Shown: in pieces, positions 10,093-19,348 of the stretch | Numbering within the stretch: the stretch's first letter is position 1 | Layout of the letters: each line of letters begins with the position of its first letter | Notes under the pieces: model-generated | Database searches by the model: none | Told to the model about the DNA's origin: nothing | What the model saw: only the letters and a program-made list of their open reading frames with translations | Position numbers and translations under genes: made by a program | Source of the DNA: Gluconacetobacter aggeris | GTDB taxonomy: Bacteria > Pseudomonadota > Alphaproteobacteria > Acetobacterales > Acetobacteraceae | Direction of reading: 5' to 3' | Assembly (NCBI RefSeq): GCF_014174395.1 | Contig: NZ_JABEQD010000017.1 | Location: 22,025 to 86,024 of the forward strand | Length of the DNA: 64,000 bases

Positions 10093-10442
10093 AGAATCGC
10101 CTCCCAGGATACGAAATATCAGACTTTTCCCATCCCGGGCAATGGCCTGACCCCTGAGGATATCTTCGCTGACCGGCCTGTGAAGTGTAAAGAGACCAAC
10201 GAGAGCCCATGCCTTTCCATCGGCACGAACCTAAAACGAATCACCCGTCCTGTGGCCCTGCGAATTGCCTTCCCCGACCCGCTCGCCCATCCCTTGACGC
10301 TCCGCCGGCGGCCTTATATTCAACATCCGGTGATTTAATGTACGCAAGGAAGCGCCGCATGCAGCAGGCGCTCGACGCCACCCTGGCGCCGATTTCCTCG
10401 TCGCGGCCCGGCTGGGAAAGCAACTGAAAAGGATCAGCCAGA
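10093..10442. promoter_or_regulatory. Intergenic region with a weak candidate promoter for the GNAT operon
   Basis: 350 bp without a convincing gene. A candidate promoter lies at TTGACG (10294-10299) and TATATT (10315-10320); the 15-bp spacer is shorter than ideal, so this is tentative. The region separates the orphan gene from the divergent GNAT-nitrilase operon. Confidence 0.3.
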
Positions 10443-11081
10443 ATGCGCGTGACGATCGAAACATTGACAGGCGAGCGCATCATCCCGGTCCTTCCGGATC
10501 TCGCCCGCCTGCGCATCGGCGTCTTCCGCGACTGGCCCTATCTGTATGACGGAGACGTGGCCTACGAGGAAAAATACCTCCAATTCTATGTCCGCAGCGA
10601 AGGGGCAGCCGTCATCATCGCCCGCGACGGCGACAGCGTGGTCGGTGCCTCCACCTGCCTGCCGATGCGGGACGAACAGGAGGCCATTCGCGCGCCTTTC
10701 GAAACACGGGGCCTGAGCACGGACGATTTCTTCTATTTCGGCGAGTCCGTGCTTCTCGATGCCTATCGCGGCCAGGGGCTGGGCGTACGCTTCTTCGAAG
10801 AGCGCGAACGCCATGCTCTCACGACGAGCCTGGCCAATTTCGCGACCTTCTGCTCGGTGCGCCGTCCGGACGATCATCCGGCCCGCCCGCCCGGCGCCAC
10901 CACGCTGCACGCCTTCTGGGCCCGACGCGGCTTCCGCCCCCTGCCCGGCGTGACGTGCGAACTGGACTGGAAAGAGCCGGGTCACGCCGAAGAAACGCCC
11001 CACACGCTCGATTTCTTCATCAAATCGCTTCGCGGCGCACCGATCCCCGCCAGCCTCGAGATGCAGGAGCATGATGCATGA
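10443..11081 (+). CDS. GNAT family N-acetyltransferase
   Basis: A 212-residue acetyltransferase-like protein. The central sheet AAVIIARDGDSVVGASTCLP (about 55-75) leads to the acetyl-CoA loop: YFGESVLLDAYRGQGLGVRF (about 98-117) contains the R-G-Q-G-L-G pyrophosphate-binding turn (motif A). The acceptor is unknown. Its stop overlaps the ATG of the next gene by four bases (ATGA). In several bacteria a GNAT domain is fused to a carbon-nitrogen hydrolase; here the two are separate but coupled genes, suggesting a shared pathway. Confidence 0.85.
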   Translation: MRVTIETLTGERIIPVLPDLARLRIGVFRDWPYLYDGDVAYEEKYLQFYVRSEGAAVIIARDGDSVVGASTCLPMRDEQEAIRAPFETRGLSTDDFFYFGESVLLDAYRGQGLGVRFFEERERHALTTSLANFATFCSVRRPDDHPARPPGATTLHAFWARRGFRPLPGVTCELDWKEPGHAEETPHTLDFFIKSLRGAPIPASLEMQEHDA

Positions 11082-11956
11082 ACAAACCAATCCGACTGGG
11101 CGTGCTGGCCTGGGAAGTGGCACGCAATCACACGATCGAGGATTACGCCCGCCATCTGGACGCCCTGGTGGCAGAAGCCGCGCCGCACGCGGACCTGCTG
11201 CTGATGCCGGAATATTCCTGCATGGAAGCCGCCGCCGCACTGACCGACCGGCCCGATCCGGCGGCGGAACTGGCGGCCGTCTGCCGGTGCAGCGACGCCA
11301 TCCTGAACATCATGCGCGAGACGGCACAGCGCCATAAGGTCTGGCTGATGCCCGGCACCCTCCCCCGGCCCGAGGCCGCAGGGGTGCGCAACCGCGCCCC
11401 CCTCATCGCCCCGGACGGTCAGGTCGCCTTCCAGGACAAACACGTCATGACCCGGTTCGAGAATGAATCCTGGGGCGTGCGCGCGGGCAATCCGCCCGGC
11501 GTGTTCGAAACCCCGTGGGGCCTGATCGGCACCTCGGTCTGCTATGATTCGGAATTTCCGATGCTGGCACGCGCCCAGATCGAGGCCGAGGCCTGGCTGA
11601 TCCTGGTGCCCACCTGCACCGATTCCATGCATGGCTTCAACCGGGTACGGATTTCGGCGCAGGCCCGCGCGTTGGAAAACCAGTGCTTCGTCGCGGTCTC
11701 GCCGACCGTGGGCGACGCGCCCTGGCTGGCCACGCTGGACGAGAACCATGGCTGCGCCGGGGTTTACGGCCCGGTCGATCGCGGTTTCCCGGCCGACGGC
11801 ATCATGGCGGAAGGCAAGCTGGACCAGGGCGGGTGGATCTTCACGACACTCGACCCGGCCACACTGGACGCGGTGCGCGAAAACGGCGCCGTGCGCAACT
11901 GCCGCGACTGGCCGGTCACGGTTCCCGTCGCCCGCCGCATCCCCTTCTCAGCTTAG
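11078..11956 (+). CDS. Carbon-nitrogen hydrolase (nitrilase superfamily)
   Basis: A 292-residue enzyme with the nitrilase-superfamily triad in order: Glu in LLMPEYSCME (about residue 47), Lys in AFQDKHVMTRFE (about 119), Cys in IGTSVCYDSEFP (about 155). Members hydrolyse amides or nitriles or transfer N-acyl groups; the substrate is unknown. It overlaps the upstream GNAT gene by four bases and is followed eight bases later by a small SnoaL-like gene, so the three form an operon. Confidence 0.88.
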   Translation: MNKPIRLGVLAWEVARNHTIEDYARHLDALVAEAAPHADLLLMPEYSCMEAAAALTDRPDPAAELAAVCRCSDAILNIMRETAQRHKVWLMPGTLPRPEAAGVRNRAPLIAPDGQVAFQDKHVMTRFENESWGVRAGNPPGVFETPWGLIGTSVCYDSEFPMLARAQIEAEAWLILVPTCTDSMHGFNRVRISAQARALENQCFVAVSPTVGDAPWLATLDENHGCAGVYGPVDRGFPADGIMAEGKLDQGGWIFTTLDPATLDAVRENGAVRNCRDWPVTVPVARRIPFSA

Positions 11957-11964
11957 GAAAACCC

Positions 11965-12381
11965 ATGTCAGCCGAACAGACCCAGGCGCTGATCCACGCC
12001 TATTACGACGCCTTCAATCGCGAGGATATCCCGGCCGTCCTCGACCTGCTGACCGAGGATGTCGTCCATGACATCAACCAGGGCGGGCAGGAGACCGGCC
12101 GCCCCCAATTCGAAGCCTTCCTGCGGCGCATGGAAGGCTTCTATCGCGAGGCGTCGAAGGATCTCGTGATCATGACGACACCGGACGGCACGCGCGCCGC
12201 GGCGGAATTCATCGTCCATGGCACCTATCTGAAGACCGAACAGGGCCTTCCCCCGGCAACAGGCCAGACCTATGCCCTGCCGGTCGGTGCCTTCTTCCAG
12301 ATCCGGGGCAGCAAGATCGCGCGCGTCACCAACTATTACAATCTTCCGCTATGGACGAAACAGATCAACGCGGCATCCTGA
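11965..12381 (+). CDS. SnoaL/NTF2-like ketosteroid isomerase-related protein
   Basis: A 138-residue cone-shaped NTF2-fold protein: an N-terminal helix pair (ALIHAYYDAFNREDIPAVLD), TEDVVHDINQGGQETGR in the first sheet, and IARVTNYYNLPLW in the last strands. The length and pattern match the steroid delta-isomerase-related small-protein family (TIGR02096-type), for which no reaction is established. ATG 11965 follows AGGAAA. Third gene of the GNAT-nitrilase operon; a convergent TetR gene follows 65 bp later. Confidence 0.75.
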   Translation: MSAEQTQALIHAYYDAFNREDIPAVLDLLTEDVVHDINQGGQETGRPQFEAFLRRMEGFYREASKDLVIMTTPDGTRAAAEFIVHGTYLKTEQGLPPATGQTYALPVGAFFQIRGSKIARVTNYYNLPLWTKQINAAS

Positions 12382-12446
12382 TCGTCCCCGGCCTGGCGGC
12401 GCAACGCGCGGCGGCTCGCCGCCAGACCGCATTTTCGGTCGGGTTC

Positions 12447-13121
12447 TCAGGCCGCCAGTATCATCGGCAATACGTCCGAGATCAGCCGGCGCGACAATTC
12501 CGCCTCGTCCCCTTTCGAAAGCCCCCGCCGGCGCATCATCAGCAACGGCAGCATCACGGCCCCCATGACCATCATCAGGGTCAGTTCGGGCGATCCGTCA
12601 TGGCGCAGCAGCCCGTCCGCCCGGGCCTCCTGCAACAAGGGCAGCATCGCGTCCTGGTATGGTTCCCAGATTTCACGCATGATATATTCCTGCCGTTCCC
12701 CAGGCTGGCTCATCTCGTCGGAGAGAAATTTCGCCAGTTCGGGAATATCGCAATTGGCCGTGATGAAACGCGTCAGTCCTTCGCGCACCCGTTCTTCGGT
12801 GGGCCCCGATGCGCCATGCAATTCCTCGATCGACCGGCGCGCAGCGGCCAGGCGTAGCGCAATCTCGTCCACCACCGCCTTCCACAGGGCGAATTTCGAG
12901 CCGAAATGATGGGAAATCAGCGCGGGATCGACGCCTGCCTCATCCGCGATCTCCCGCAGCCCCGTTCCGTCATAACCCTTCCGCGAAAACCCATGCAGGG
13001 CCGCGCCGAGCATGGCGTCGCGCGCCGCGGGCGTTCCCTTCGCCGGGCGTCCCCTGCGTCGACTGAGCGGAGTATGATGGAACGGCACCAGATCGTCCTT
13101 GTTCAGTGTCGAGCCGTCCAT
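12447..13121 (-). CDS. TetR family transcriptional regulator
   Basis: A 224-residue repressor. The N-terminal helix-turn-helix spans about residues 30-75 with GLREIADEAGVDPALISHHF, the typical recognition-helix block followed by GSKFALWKAV. The ligand-binding C-terminal half ends in the MPMILAA region. It is convergent with the SnoaL-like gene and divergent from bioB across about 270 bp that contain a large hairpin. Its target is unknown; bioB or the GNAT operon are candidates by position only. Confidence 0.9.
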   Translation of the reverse strand: MDGSTLNKDDLVPFHHTPLSRRRGRPAKGTPAARDAMLGAALHGFSRKGYDGTGLREIADEAGVDPALISHHFGSKFALWKAVVDEIALRLAAARRSIEELHGASGPTEERVREGLTRFITANCDIPELAKFLSDEMSQPGERQEYIMREIWEPYQDAMLPLLQEARADGLLRHDGSPELTLMMVMGAVMLPLLMMRRRGLSKGDEAELSRRLISDVLPMILAA

Positions 13122-13317
13122 CCTAGCATCGCCGGAGCGCGCTTTCTATTCGTTCGCCCAGGAAAACGGGGCATGGCCACTGGCCGCCCCATTCATTCAA
13201 CGGTCAACGATTTTTTTCTGCAAGGCCCTGCCTGCCCTCCTGGACAATCGAAACAAGCCCTGACAAGCCGACATGGGTGACATACCCCTCGCTTCTGTGG
13301 CACAGCGTTGTCCCTTC

Positions 13318-13363
13318 GAGGCTGTTTCAAAAGCCCCGCCGGCTGGGCTTTCGAAACAGCCTC
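13318..13363. repeat. Large imperfect hairpin upstream of bioB
   Basis: Arms GAGGCTGTTTC (13318-13328) and GAAACAGCCTC (13353-13363) pair perfectly over 11 bp; after a short mismatch AAGCCC pairs with GGGCTT (13345-13350), leaving an 8-base loop. About 18 of 19 positions pair. It ends 29 bp before the bioB ATG. It could be a terminator, an RNA leader structure or a leftover mobile-element end. Confidence 0.6.
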
Positions 13364-13392
13364 CTATCGCCAACAGTCCAGGAACCCGCCCG

Positions 13393-14403
13393 ATGCCCGA
13401 TGGTCTCATGCCGGCCGCATCGCCCGCTTTCGCCGATCCGTCCCTTCCGCCGGTGCGCACCGACTGGACGCGCGACGAAATCGCGGCGCTGATCGCCCTG
13501 CCCTTCCCCGAGCTGCTGTTCCGGGCCCAGAGCGTGCATCGCGCCCGCTTCGACCCCACCGAGGTGCAGATCTCCACCCTGCTCTCGATCAAGACCGGCG
13601 GCTGCCCGGAAGATTGCGCCTATTGCCCGCAGAGCGCGATGCATGAGGATGGCGGCGTCAAGGCCAGCCGCCTGATGGCGGTGGAAGCCGTGCTGAAGGA
13701 AGCCCGCGCCGCGCGCGATGCCGGGGCCGCGCGCTTCTGCATGGGCGCCGCCTGGCGCTCGCCCAAGGATCATGATCTTGAGACGGTCTGCGCCATGGTC
13801 GAGGGCGTGAAGGCCCTGGGCCTGGAAAGCTGCGTCACCCTGGGCATGCTCGATGCCCGCCAGGCCCAGCGCCTGCGCGATGCCGGGCTGGACTACTACA
13901 ACCATAATCTCGACACCTCGCCCGAGCATTACGGCAACATCATCTCCACCCGCACCTATCAGGACCGGCTGGACACGCTGGCCAATGTCCGTGATGCCGG
14001 GATCAATGTCTGCTGCGGCGGCATCGTCGGCATGGGCGAGGACGAAAGCGACCGCGCCGGCCTGATCGCCAGCCTGGCCAGCCTGCCCAGACACCCCGAG
14101 AGCGTGCCGATCAATCTGCTGGTGCGCGTGGCCGGCACCCCGCTGGCCGAGGCCGAGGCGGTCGACCCGATCGATTTCGTGCGCATCATCGCCGCCGCCC
14201 GCATCGCCATGCCCGCCAGCCGCGTCCGCCTGGCCGCCGGGCGCGAGGACATGACGGACGAAGCCCAGACCCTGTGCTTCCTGGCCGGCGCCAACTCGAT
14301 CTTCTACGGCGAGAAACTGCTGACCACCCCCAACCCCGAAGCCAGCCGCGACGCCCGCCTGCTGGCCCGCCTGGGCATGCATACCAGCCTCGTCCAGGCC
14401 TGA
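13393..14403 (+). CDS. bioB: Biotin synthase
   Basis: A 336-residue radical-SAM enzyme that inserts sulfur into dethiobiotin in the last step of biotin synthesis. The 4Fe-4S triad is in [16 protein letters not shown] with cysteines at about residues 71, 75 and 78; SAM-binding glycines (GAAW), YYNHNLDTS and the C-terminal LAAGRE and [10 protein letters not shown] segments that build the 2Fe-2S site are present. ATG 13393 is chosen over an in-frame ATG at 13273 because the longer form would translate the upstream hairpin. No other bio genes are adjacent. It is convergent with osmC. Confidence 0.95.
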   Translation: MPDGLMPAASPAFADPSLPPVRTDWTRDEIAALIALPFPELLFRAQSVHRARFDPTEVQISTLLSIKTGGCPEDCAYCPQSAMHEDGGVKASRLMAVEAVLKEARAARDAGAARFCMGAAWRSPKDHDLETVCAMVEGVKALGLESCVTLGMLDARQAQRLRDAGLDYYNHNLDTSPEHYGNIISTRTYQDRLDTLANVRDAGINVCCGGIVGMGEDESDRAGLIASLASLPRHPESVPINLLVRVAGTPLAEAEAVDPIDFVRIIAAARIAMPASRVRLAAGREDMTDEAQTLCFLAGANSIFYGEKLLTTPNPEASRDARLLARLGMHTSLVQA

Positions 14404-14411
14404 CAGGCCAG

Positions 14412-14441
14412 GCCGCCGGCGATCACCGATCGACCGGCGGC
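14412..14441. terminator. Hairpin between convergent bioB and osmC-like genes
   Basis: Perfect 8-bp arms GCCGCCGG (14412-14419) and CCGGCGGC (14434-14441) around a 14-base loop, directly after the bioB stop and overlapping the end of the osmC-like gene. Likely a shared terminator, though without a T-run. Confidence 0.4.
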
Positions 14442-14911
14442 TCCCTGACGATCACGGGCGCATTGCGCACCGGAAAATTCACGGATCGCGCGATAAAGCA
14501 CAGGCCATGAGCCTTCTCATGCAACGCCCTGGCCGCTTCCACATCCGACCCGGCCGAAACCGTCACACGGGGGCGCAACGTGACGGAGGTGAACTGCCCG
14601 CCCCCGTCCGCCTCTTCGACCATGCAGCCTGCCGCATCGTCTTCATACGCCGTCACCACGATACCGGCCTGCGCGCATAGGCCCAGAAACCACAGCTTGT
14701 GGCAGGCGGACAGCGACGCGACCAGCAACTCCTCCGGATTCCATCGGTCGGGATCGCCCCGAAAGGCAGGATCGGACGATCCCGCAATGACAGGTTTGCC
14801 CTCCGCGACAATATCGTGGGCACGTTCATATCCACGATAGTTCCGCGTTCCAGCACCGGTATTGCCGGTCCAGCGCACCGTGACCGCGTAGTGATGCGTC
14901 TTGTCCGCCAT
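14423..14911 (-). CDS. OsmC/Ohr family peroxiredoxin-like protein
   Basis: A 162-residue OsmC-family protein. It has the RWNPEELLVASLSACHKLWF block (about 58-77) with the catalytic cysteine after LSA, and a second cysteine in HGLCFIARSVN (about 140-150), the usual pair that reduces organic peroxides. ATG 14911 has AAAGGACA about eight bases upstream; longer starts lack support. It is convergent with bioB and divergent from queE. Confidence 0.88.
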   Translation of the reverse strand: MADKTHHYAVTVRWTGNTGAGTRNYRGYERAHDIVAEGKPVIAGSSDPAFRGDPDRWNPEELLVASLSACHKLWFLGLCAQAGIVVTAYEDDAAGCMVEEADGGGQFTSVTLRPRVTVSAGSDVEAARALHEKAHGLCFIARSVNFPVRNAPVIVREPPVDR

Positions 14912-15037
14912 ATGGCGTGTCCTTTCATGCTTCAAGGCCGTCTCCGCCACCGCGAAAACCGCCCCCCTCCATATCGTGCGACGCGGCGCCATGATTTAAC
15001 GCTTGCGTCCGGGCACCGCCTGTCCGAAATCACCCCC

Positions 15038-15673
15038 ATGGCCTATATGATCAAGGAGATGTTCGCGACCCTCCAGGGTGAGGGCGCGTATGCCGGCCGC
15101 GCCGCCGTGTTCTGCCGTTTCGCCGGATGCAATCTCTGGTCGGGGCGGGAGGCCGATCGCGCGGGCGCGACCTGTCGTTTCTGCGACACAGATTTCGTCG
15201 GCACCGACGGCGAAGGCGGTGGCCGTTTCGCCGATGCCGCCTCCCTGGCCGACGCCATCGCCGCGACCTGGGCCGCACCAGGCCGCGACCACGCCTTCGT
15301 CGTCTTCACAGGCGGCGAGCCGCTGCTCCAACTCGATGCAAAGCTGATCGCGGCGGTACACGCGCGCGGCTTCGAAATCGCCATCGAGACCAACGGCACC
15401 CTGGCCGCCCCCGAGGGCATCGACTGGATCTGCGTCAGCCCCAAGGAAGGTGCCGCGCTGGTCCAGCGCAGCGGCCACGAACTGAAACTGGTCTACCCCC
15501 AGCCCGGCCTGCCGCCCGAAGCGGTGGCCGATCTGGACTTCCAGCAATTCTGGCTCCAGCCGATGGACGGCCCCGACCAGGCCCGCAATACCCGGCAGGC
15601 CGTCGCCTATTGCCGCACCCACCCACGCTGGCGCCTGTCCCTGCAGACCCACAAGCTGATCGGGATTCCCTGA
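15038..15673 (+). CDS. queE: 7-carboxy-7-deazaguanine synthase (radical SAM)
   Basis: A 211-residue QueE that converts 6-carboxytetrahydropterin to 7-carboxy-7-deazaguanine in queuosine synthesis. It opens with [20 protein letters not shown]. The iron-sulfur cysteines are in an expanded CX14CX2C arrangement (C of GCNLW, then C-R-F-C), a known QueE variant of the normal CX3CX2C motif. GGEPLLQ is the SAM/substrate loop. The stop is one base before the queC ATG, so queE, queC, queD and sulP form one tight operon. Confidence 0.93.
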   Translation: MAYMIKEMFATLQGEGAYAGRAAVFCRFAGCNLWSGREADRAGATCRFCDTDFVGTDGEGGGRFADAASLADAIAATWAAPGRDHAFVVFTGGEPLLQLDAKLIAAVHARGFEIAIETNGTLAAPEGIDWICVSPKEGAALVQRSGHELKLVYPQPGLPPEAVADLDFQQFWLQPMDGPDQARNTRQAVAYCRTHPRWRLSLQTHKLIGIP

Positions 15674-15674
15674 T

Positions 15675-16412
15675 ATGGCCGCATCGCTGACCCCCGCCGA
15701 CCCGCAACAGGAAAGCGCGATCGTGCTGTTCTCCGGCGGCCAGGATTCCGCGACCTGCCTGGCGTGGGCATTGTCGCGCTTCGGCCGGGTCGAAACACTG
15801 GGCTTCGCCTACGGCCAGCGCCACGCGGTGGAACTGGAATGCCGCGATACGTTGCGCGCGGGCATGGCGGCGCACGATCCCGCCTGGGCGGCCCGGCTGG
15901 GGGAGGACCATACGCTGGCGCTCGACGCGCTAGGCGCGGTCTCCGACACCGCGCTGACCCGCGACGCCGCCATCACGATGAACGAGAACGGCCTGCCCAG
16001 CACCTTCGTGCCCGGCCGCAACCTCATCTTCCTGACCTTCGCCGCCGCCCTGGCCGCCCGCCGGGGCGCGCGGCACATCATCGGCGGCATGTGCGAGACC
16101 GATTATTCCGGCTACCCCGACTGCCGCGACGACACGATCAAGGCCATGCAGGTGGCGCTGAACCTGGGCATGGCCAGCCGGCTGGTCCTGCATACGCCAC
16201 TGATGTGGATCGACAAGGCCGATACCTGGCGCCTGGCCGAGAGCCTGGGCGGTCCAGAGCTGGTCGCGCTGATCAACCGCGAGAGTCATAGCTGCTATCT
16301 GGGCACGCGCGAGACGATGCACCCGTGGGGCCATGGCTGCGGCACCTGCCCCGCCTGCGACCTGCGCCGCGCCGGGTGGGAGCGCTACATGGCGGGTCGC
16401 GCCGATGCTTGA
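15675..16412 (+). CDS. queC: 7-cyano-7-deazaguanine (preQ0) synthase
   Basis: A 245-residue ATP-dependent enzyme that turns 7-carboxy-7-deazaguanine into preQ0. The PP-loop is [11 protein letters not shown] (about residues 16-26), [15 protein letters not shown] is the substrate-channel block, and the C-terminal zinc cysteines are in [13 protein letters not shown]. Starts one base after the queE stop and overlaps queD by eight bases. Confidence 0.95.
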   Translation: MAASLTPADPQQESAIVLFSGGQDSATCLAWALSRFGRVETLGFAYGQRHAVELECRDTLRAGMAAHDPAWAARLGEDHTLALDALGAVSDTALTRDAAITMNENGLPSTFVPGRNLIFLTFAAALAARRGARHIIGGMCETDYSGYPDCRDDTIKAMQVALNLGMASRLVLHTPLMWIDKADTWRLAESLGGPELVALINRESHSCYLGTRETMHPWGHGCGTCPACDLRRAGWERYMAGRADA

Positions 16413-16932
16413 TCTGGTCTTCACCCGCCGCTTCTCCATGGGCCACCGGCTGATCCACGGCGCCAGCGAAAGCTGCGCCCTGCCCCATGGCCACAACGAA
16501 TTCGTCGCCGTGCGCCTGCGCCCCACCGCGCCCCGCCCGCTGGACGGGTCCGGCAACATGGTCGTCTCCTTCCAGCGCGCCAAGTCGCGCTGGCACCGTT
16601 TCGTGGACGAACGGCTGGACCATGCCCTGCAACTGGCCGAGGACGACCCGCTGCTGGCCTGGTTCCGCGCGCACGAGCCCGAACGTGCCCGCCGCATCGT
16701 GGTCACCCCGGGCGACCCGACCACCGAACTGATGGCCTGCCTGATGATGGCCAAGCTGAACGCGCTGCTGGACGACGATGGCGGCCTGCTGCGCTGCGCC
16801 GAGATCACCTTGCAGGAAACCCCGACCAACACCGTCCGCTACGAGGGCGACCCGCTGGAGGCGCTCCCGACCCCGCGCCCCGCGACCGACTGCTGGTGGC
16901 GGCGCGCCGACGACAGCATTGCCGATGCCTGA
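16405..16932 (+). CDS. queD: 6-carboxytetrahydropterin synthase
   Basis: A 175-residue QueD, slightly longer than typical (about 120-150), making 6-carboxytetrahydropterin from dihydroneopterin triphosphate. The active site CxxxHGH is SCALPHGHN (about residues 24-32); zinc-binding GHRLIH precedes it; [13 protein letters not shown] near residue 140 carries the catalytic Glu. The start overlaps the queC stop by eight bases, and its stop overlaps the next gene the same way. Confidence 0.9.
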   Translation: MLDLVFTRRFSMGHRLIHGASESCALPHGHNEFVAVRLRPTAPRPLDGSGNMVVSFQRAKSRWHRFVDERLDHALQLAEDDPLLAWFRAHEPERARRIVVTPGDPTTELMACLMMAKLNALLDDDGGLLRCAEITLQETPTNTVRYEGDPLEALPTPRPATDCWWRRADDSIADA

Positions 16933-18421
16933 AGCACCGATGGCCGCATCACCCCTCGCCGGTTTCGCCCGCTACCGCGCCGAATGGCTGGCCAATCCGG
17001 TGCGCGAAATCCTGGCCGGCATGGTCGGCACCTTCGCCCTGATCCCCGAAGTCATCGCCTTCTCCTTCGCCGCCGGGGTCGACCCGGAGGTCGGGCTCTA
17101 CGCATCGTTCGTCATCAGCGTCGTCATCGCCATCGCCGGCGGCCGCCCGGCGATGATCTCCGGCGCCGCCGGCTCGGTCGCGCTGGTGGCGGCGGCGCTG
17201 GTGCGCGCGCACGGCGTGCAATACCTGCTGGCCGCCACCCTGCTGGCCGGCCTGTTGCAGATGCTGGCCGGCGCGGCACGACTGCACCTGCTGATGCGCT
17301 ACGTCTCCCGCCCGGTCCGCACCGGCTTCGTCAACGCGCTGGCCATCCTGATCTTCTCGGCGCAACTGCCGCACATGCTCCATGTGACATGGCACACCTA
17401 CGCCATGATCGCGCTGGGCCTGGCCATCATCTACGGCATGCCGCGCCTGTTCACCGCCATCCCCTCGCCCCTGGTCTGCATCCTGGCACTCACGACCGTC
17501 GCCACCCTGTGGCCCATGCCGGTGCACACGGTGGCCGATCTGGGCCGCCTGCCCGACAGCCTGCCGCATCTGGTCTGGCCGCAAGTGCCCTTGTCCCTGT
17601 CCACGCTGGAAATCATCCTGCCCTTCGCCGCCGCCATGGCGATGGTCGGCCTGCTGGAATCGATGATGACCGCCAGCGTGGTGGACGACATGACCGAAAC
17701 CCACAGCAGCAAGCGCACGGAATGCGTCGGGCTCGGGCTGGCCAACCTTGCCGCCGGCCTGTTCGGCGGCATCGCCGGCTGCGGCATGATCGGCCAGACG
17801 GTGGGCAATCTGCGCTATGGCGGGCGCGGCCGGCTGTCGACCTTCGTCGCCGGGGCGTTCCTGCTGCTGATGATGGTGGCGCTCCGGCCGTGGGTGGCCC
17901 GGGTGCCGGTCGCCGCCCTGGTGGCGATCATGATCATGGTCTCGGCCAGCACCTTCTCCTGGTCGTCGCTGCGGGACCTGCGCACCCACCCGCGCGGGGC
18001 CAGCCTGGTCATGCTGGCAACCGTGGCGGTGGTGGTGGCAACCCACAATCTGGCGGCGGGCGTGCTGGTGGGCGTGCTGCTCAGCGGCCTGTTCTTCGCC
18101 GCCAGCGTCTCACGCCTGGTCACCGTCGAAGCGCACTACGACGCCGCCGGCGACACCCGCACCTACAGCGTGACGGGCCAGATCTTCTTCGCCTCGGCCG
18201 ACCTGTTCGCCGAGGGGTTCGATACGCGCGACACCGCCCGCCATATCCGCATCGACCTGCGCCACGCCCATTTCTGGGACATCACGGCCGTCGGCACCCT
18301 GCGCGACATCGTCGCACGCATGGAAAGCCATGGCCTGACCGTCGAACTTCTGGGCCTCAACAGCGCCAGCGCCACACTGATCGATCGCCATTCAGATCTC
18401 AGCGTCGCGCCCCAGACCTGA
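16925..18421 (+). CDS. SulP family anion transporter with C-terminal STAS domain
   Basis: A 498-residue inner-membrane protein. About 10-12 hydrophobic segments fill residues 20-400, including the SulP block [20 protein letters not shown] (about 38-57) and [16 protein letters not shown] near 245. A short STAS domain covers about 410-490 ([20 protein letters not shown]), with the Asp that anchors the STAS loop. SulP members carry sulfate, bicarbonate or dicarboxylates; the substrate is not visible. The ATG at 16925 overlaps queD by eight bases; a second ATG at 16940 is possible. It is unusual as a partner of queuosine genes. Confidence 0.88.
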   Translation: MPEAPMAASPLAGFARYRAEWLANPVREILAGMVGTFALIPEVIAFSFAAGVDPEVGLYASFVISVVIAIAGGRPAMISGAAGSVALVAAALVRAHGVQYLLAATLLAGLLQMLAGAARLHLLMRYVSRPVRTGFVNALAILIFSAQLPHMLHVTWHTYAMIALGLAIIYGMPRLFTAIPSPLVCILALTTVATLWPMPVHTVADLGRLPDSLPHLVWPQVPLSLSTLEIILPFAAAMAMVGLLESMMTASVVDDMTETHSSKRTECVGLGLANLAAGLFGGIAGCGMIGQTVGNLRYGGRGRLSTFVAGAFLLLMMVALRPWVARVPVAALVAIMIMVSASTFSWSSLRDLRTHPRGASLVMLATVAVVVATHNLAAGVLVGVLLSGLFFAASVSRLVTVEAHYDAAGDTRTYSVTGQIFFASADLFAEGFDTRDTARHIRIDLRHAHFWDITAVGTLRDIVARMESHGLTVELLGLNSASATLIDRHSDLSVAPQT

Positions 18422-18439
18422 GAAGCGGGCTATGAATGC

Positions 18440-18466
18440 GGGCTGGCCGCGGCTGCTCACCAGCCC
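18440..18466. terminator. Hairpin after the queECD-sulP operon
   Basis: Arms GGGCTGG (18440-18446) and CCAGCCC (18460-18466) around a 13-base loop, in the 81-bp gap between the convergent sulP and the lipoprotein gene of the MCE operon. No T-run. Its right arm resembles a segment at 29641, part of a possible dispersed repeat. Confidence 0.35.
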
Positions 18467-18502
18467 ACATTTCCAGTCCGGTTCCGTGAGGCACCACACG
18501 CC

Positions 18503-19348
18503 TCAGCTCGGCGGGGCCGGCTCCGCAAACGGGTCCGGCGCCCCGGTGACGATCGGCGCGCTGGCCGATTGCGCGTGCTGGCTCTGCGCGGCCTGAAGCG
18601 ACAGAGCCGCAGCCCCACCGGAATCACCTGCCCGCCCCGCCGCGCGGGCGGCCAGGGTCAGCGCCCGCGCCATGCCGCGATAATCCACAAGCTGGCGCCG
18701 CAGATCGGCGGCATGAACAGCCAGTTCCCGCGCCGCGACCGGGTCCTGGGCCAGCCTCAGCCGGGCCTGCAATTCATCCTCGTCCGCCTGCCATTTGGCC
18801 GGCACGGGGTGCGGGTGCGCCAGATGCGCCACCGCCTGCGCCAGCGTCGCCCTGTCGCCCCGCGCGTCCGCGATCAATCCGGTCAGCAGACTGGCCTGTT
18901 CGGCAATCGCCGGATCGGGGCTCGCCATCGCACCGGCGGCCAGCGGCACCGCCTCGTCATCCCGCGACAGGCGGTGCAGGGCGGCCGCCTGCGTCAGGTC
19001 CAGCCCGGCATCGGTGCCCAGACGCCCCCGCACCGCCATTGCGGCACGCGTGGCCGCAATGGTGGAGAGCGCATCGGCCGGGCGACCCTGCGCCAGTTGC
19101 ACCACCGCCAGATTATACCCCGCATCGCCGATCGCCCCGGCATCGTCCCGCGCCAGCGCGCGCGTGCCCGCCAGCCGGTACTGCGCTTCCGCGACCGTCA
19201 ACCGGTCCAGCCCCGCCGATTGATGCCCCACATCCATCGCCTGTTCCAGCACCGCATCGCCGGCCGGCGCCGCCTTGCCGCCGCACCCGGCCAGCACCGG
19301 CATGGCCAGCACCAGCAGCAGGGCAGCCCGCCCGCATCCACCCATCAT
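18503..19348 (-). CDS. Lipoprotein at the end of the MCE/Mla-like operon
   Basis: A 281-residue protein with a lipoprotein signal (LAMPVLAGCGG, lipidated Cys at about residue 20) followed by helical, alanine-rich repeats that look like a TPR-type array (for example AGYNLAVVQLAQGRPADAL, then ALHRLSRDDEAVPLAAGAMA). ATG 19348 overlaps the MCE gene stop. It probably sits at the inner leaflet of the outer membrane and may serve the lipid-transport system, analogous in position to auxiliary lipoproteins of Mla/Pqi systems. The function is inferred from position only. Confidence 0.6.
   Translation of the reverse strand: MMGGCGRAALLLVLAMPVLAGCGGKAAPAGDAVLEQAMDVGHQSAGLDRLTVAEAQYRLAGTRALARDDAGAIGDAGYNLAVVQLAQGRPADALSTIAATRAAMAVRGRLGTDAGLDLTQAAALHRLSRDDEAVPLAAGAMASPDPAIAEQASLLTGLIADARGDRATLAQAVAHLAHPHPVPAKWQADEDELQARLRLAQDPVAARELAVHAADLRRQLVDYRGMARALTLAARAAGRAGDSGGAAALSLQAAQSQHAQSASAPIVTGAPDPFAEPAPPS

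Noticed and set aside
13273..13392. Earlier in-frame ATG for bioB at 13273
   Set aside because: Would translate a strong hairpin and adds residues unlike BioB proteins.
14912..15037. preQ1 riboswitch before queE
   Set aside because: No preQ1-type pseudoknot sequence could be seen in the 126-bp gap; the signal was not convincing.
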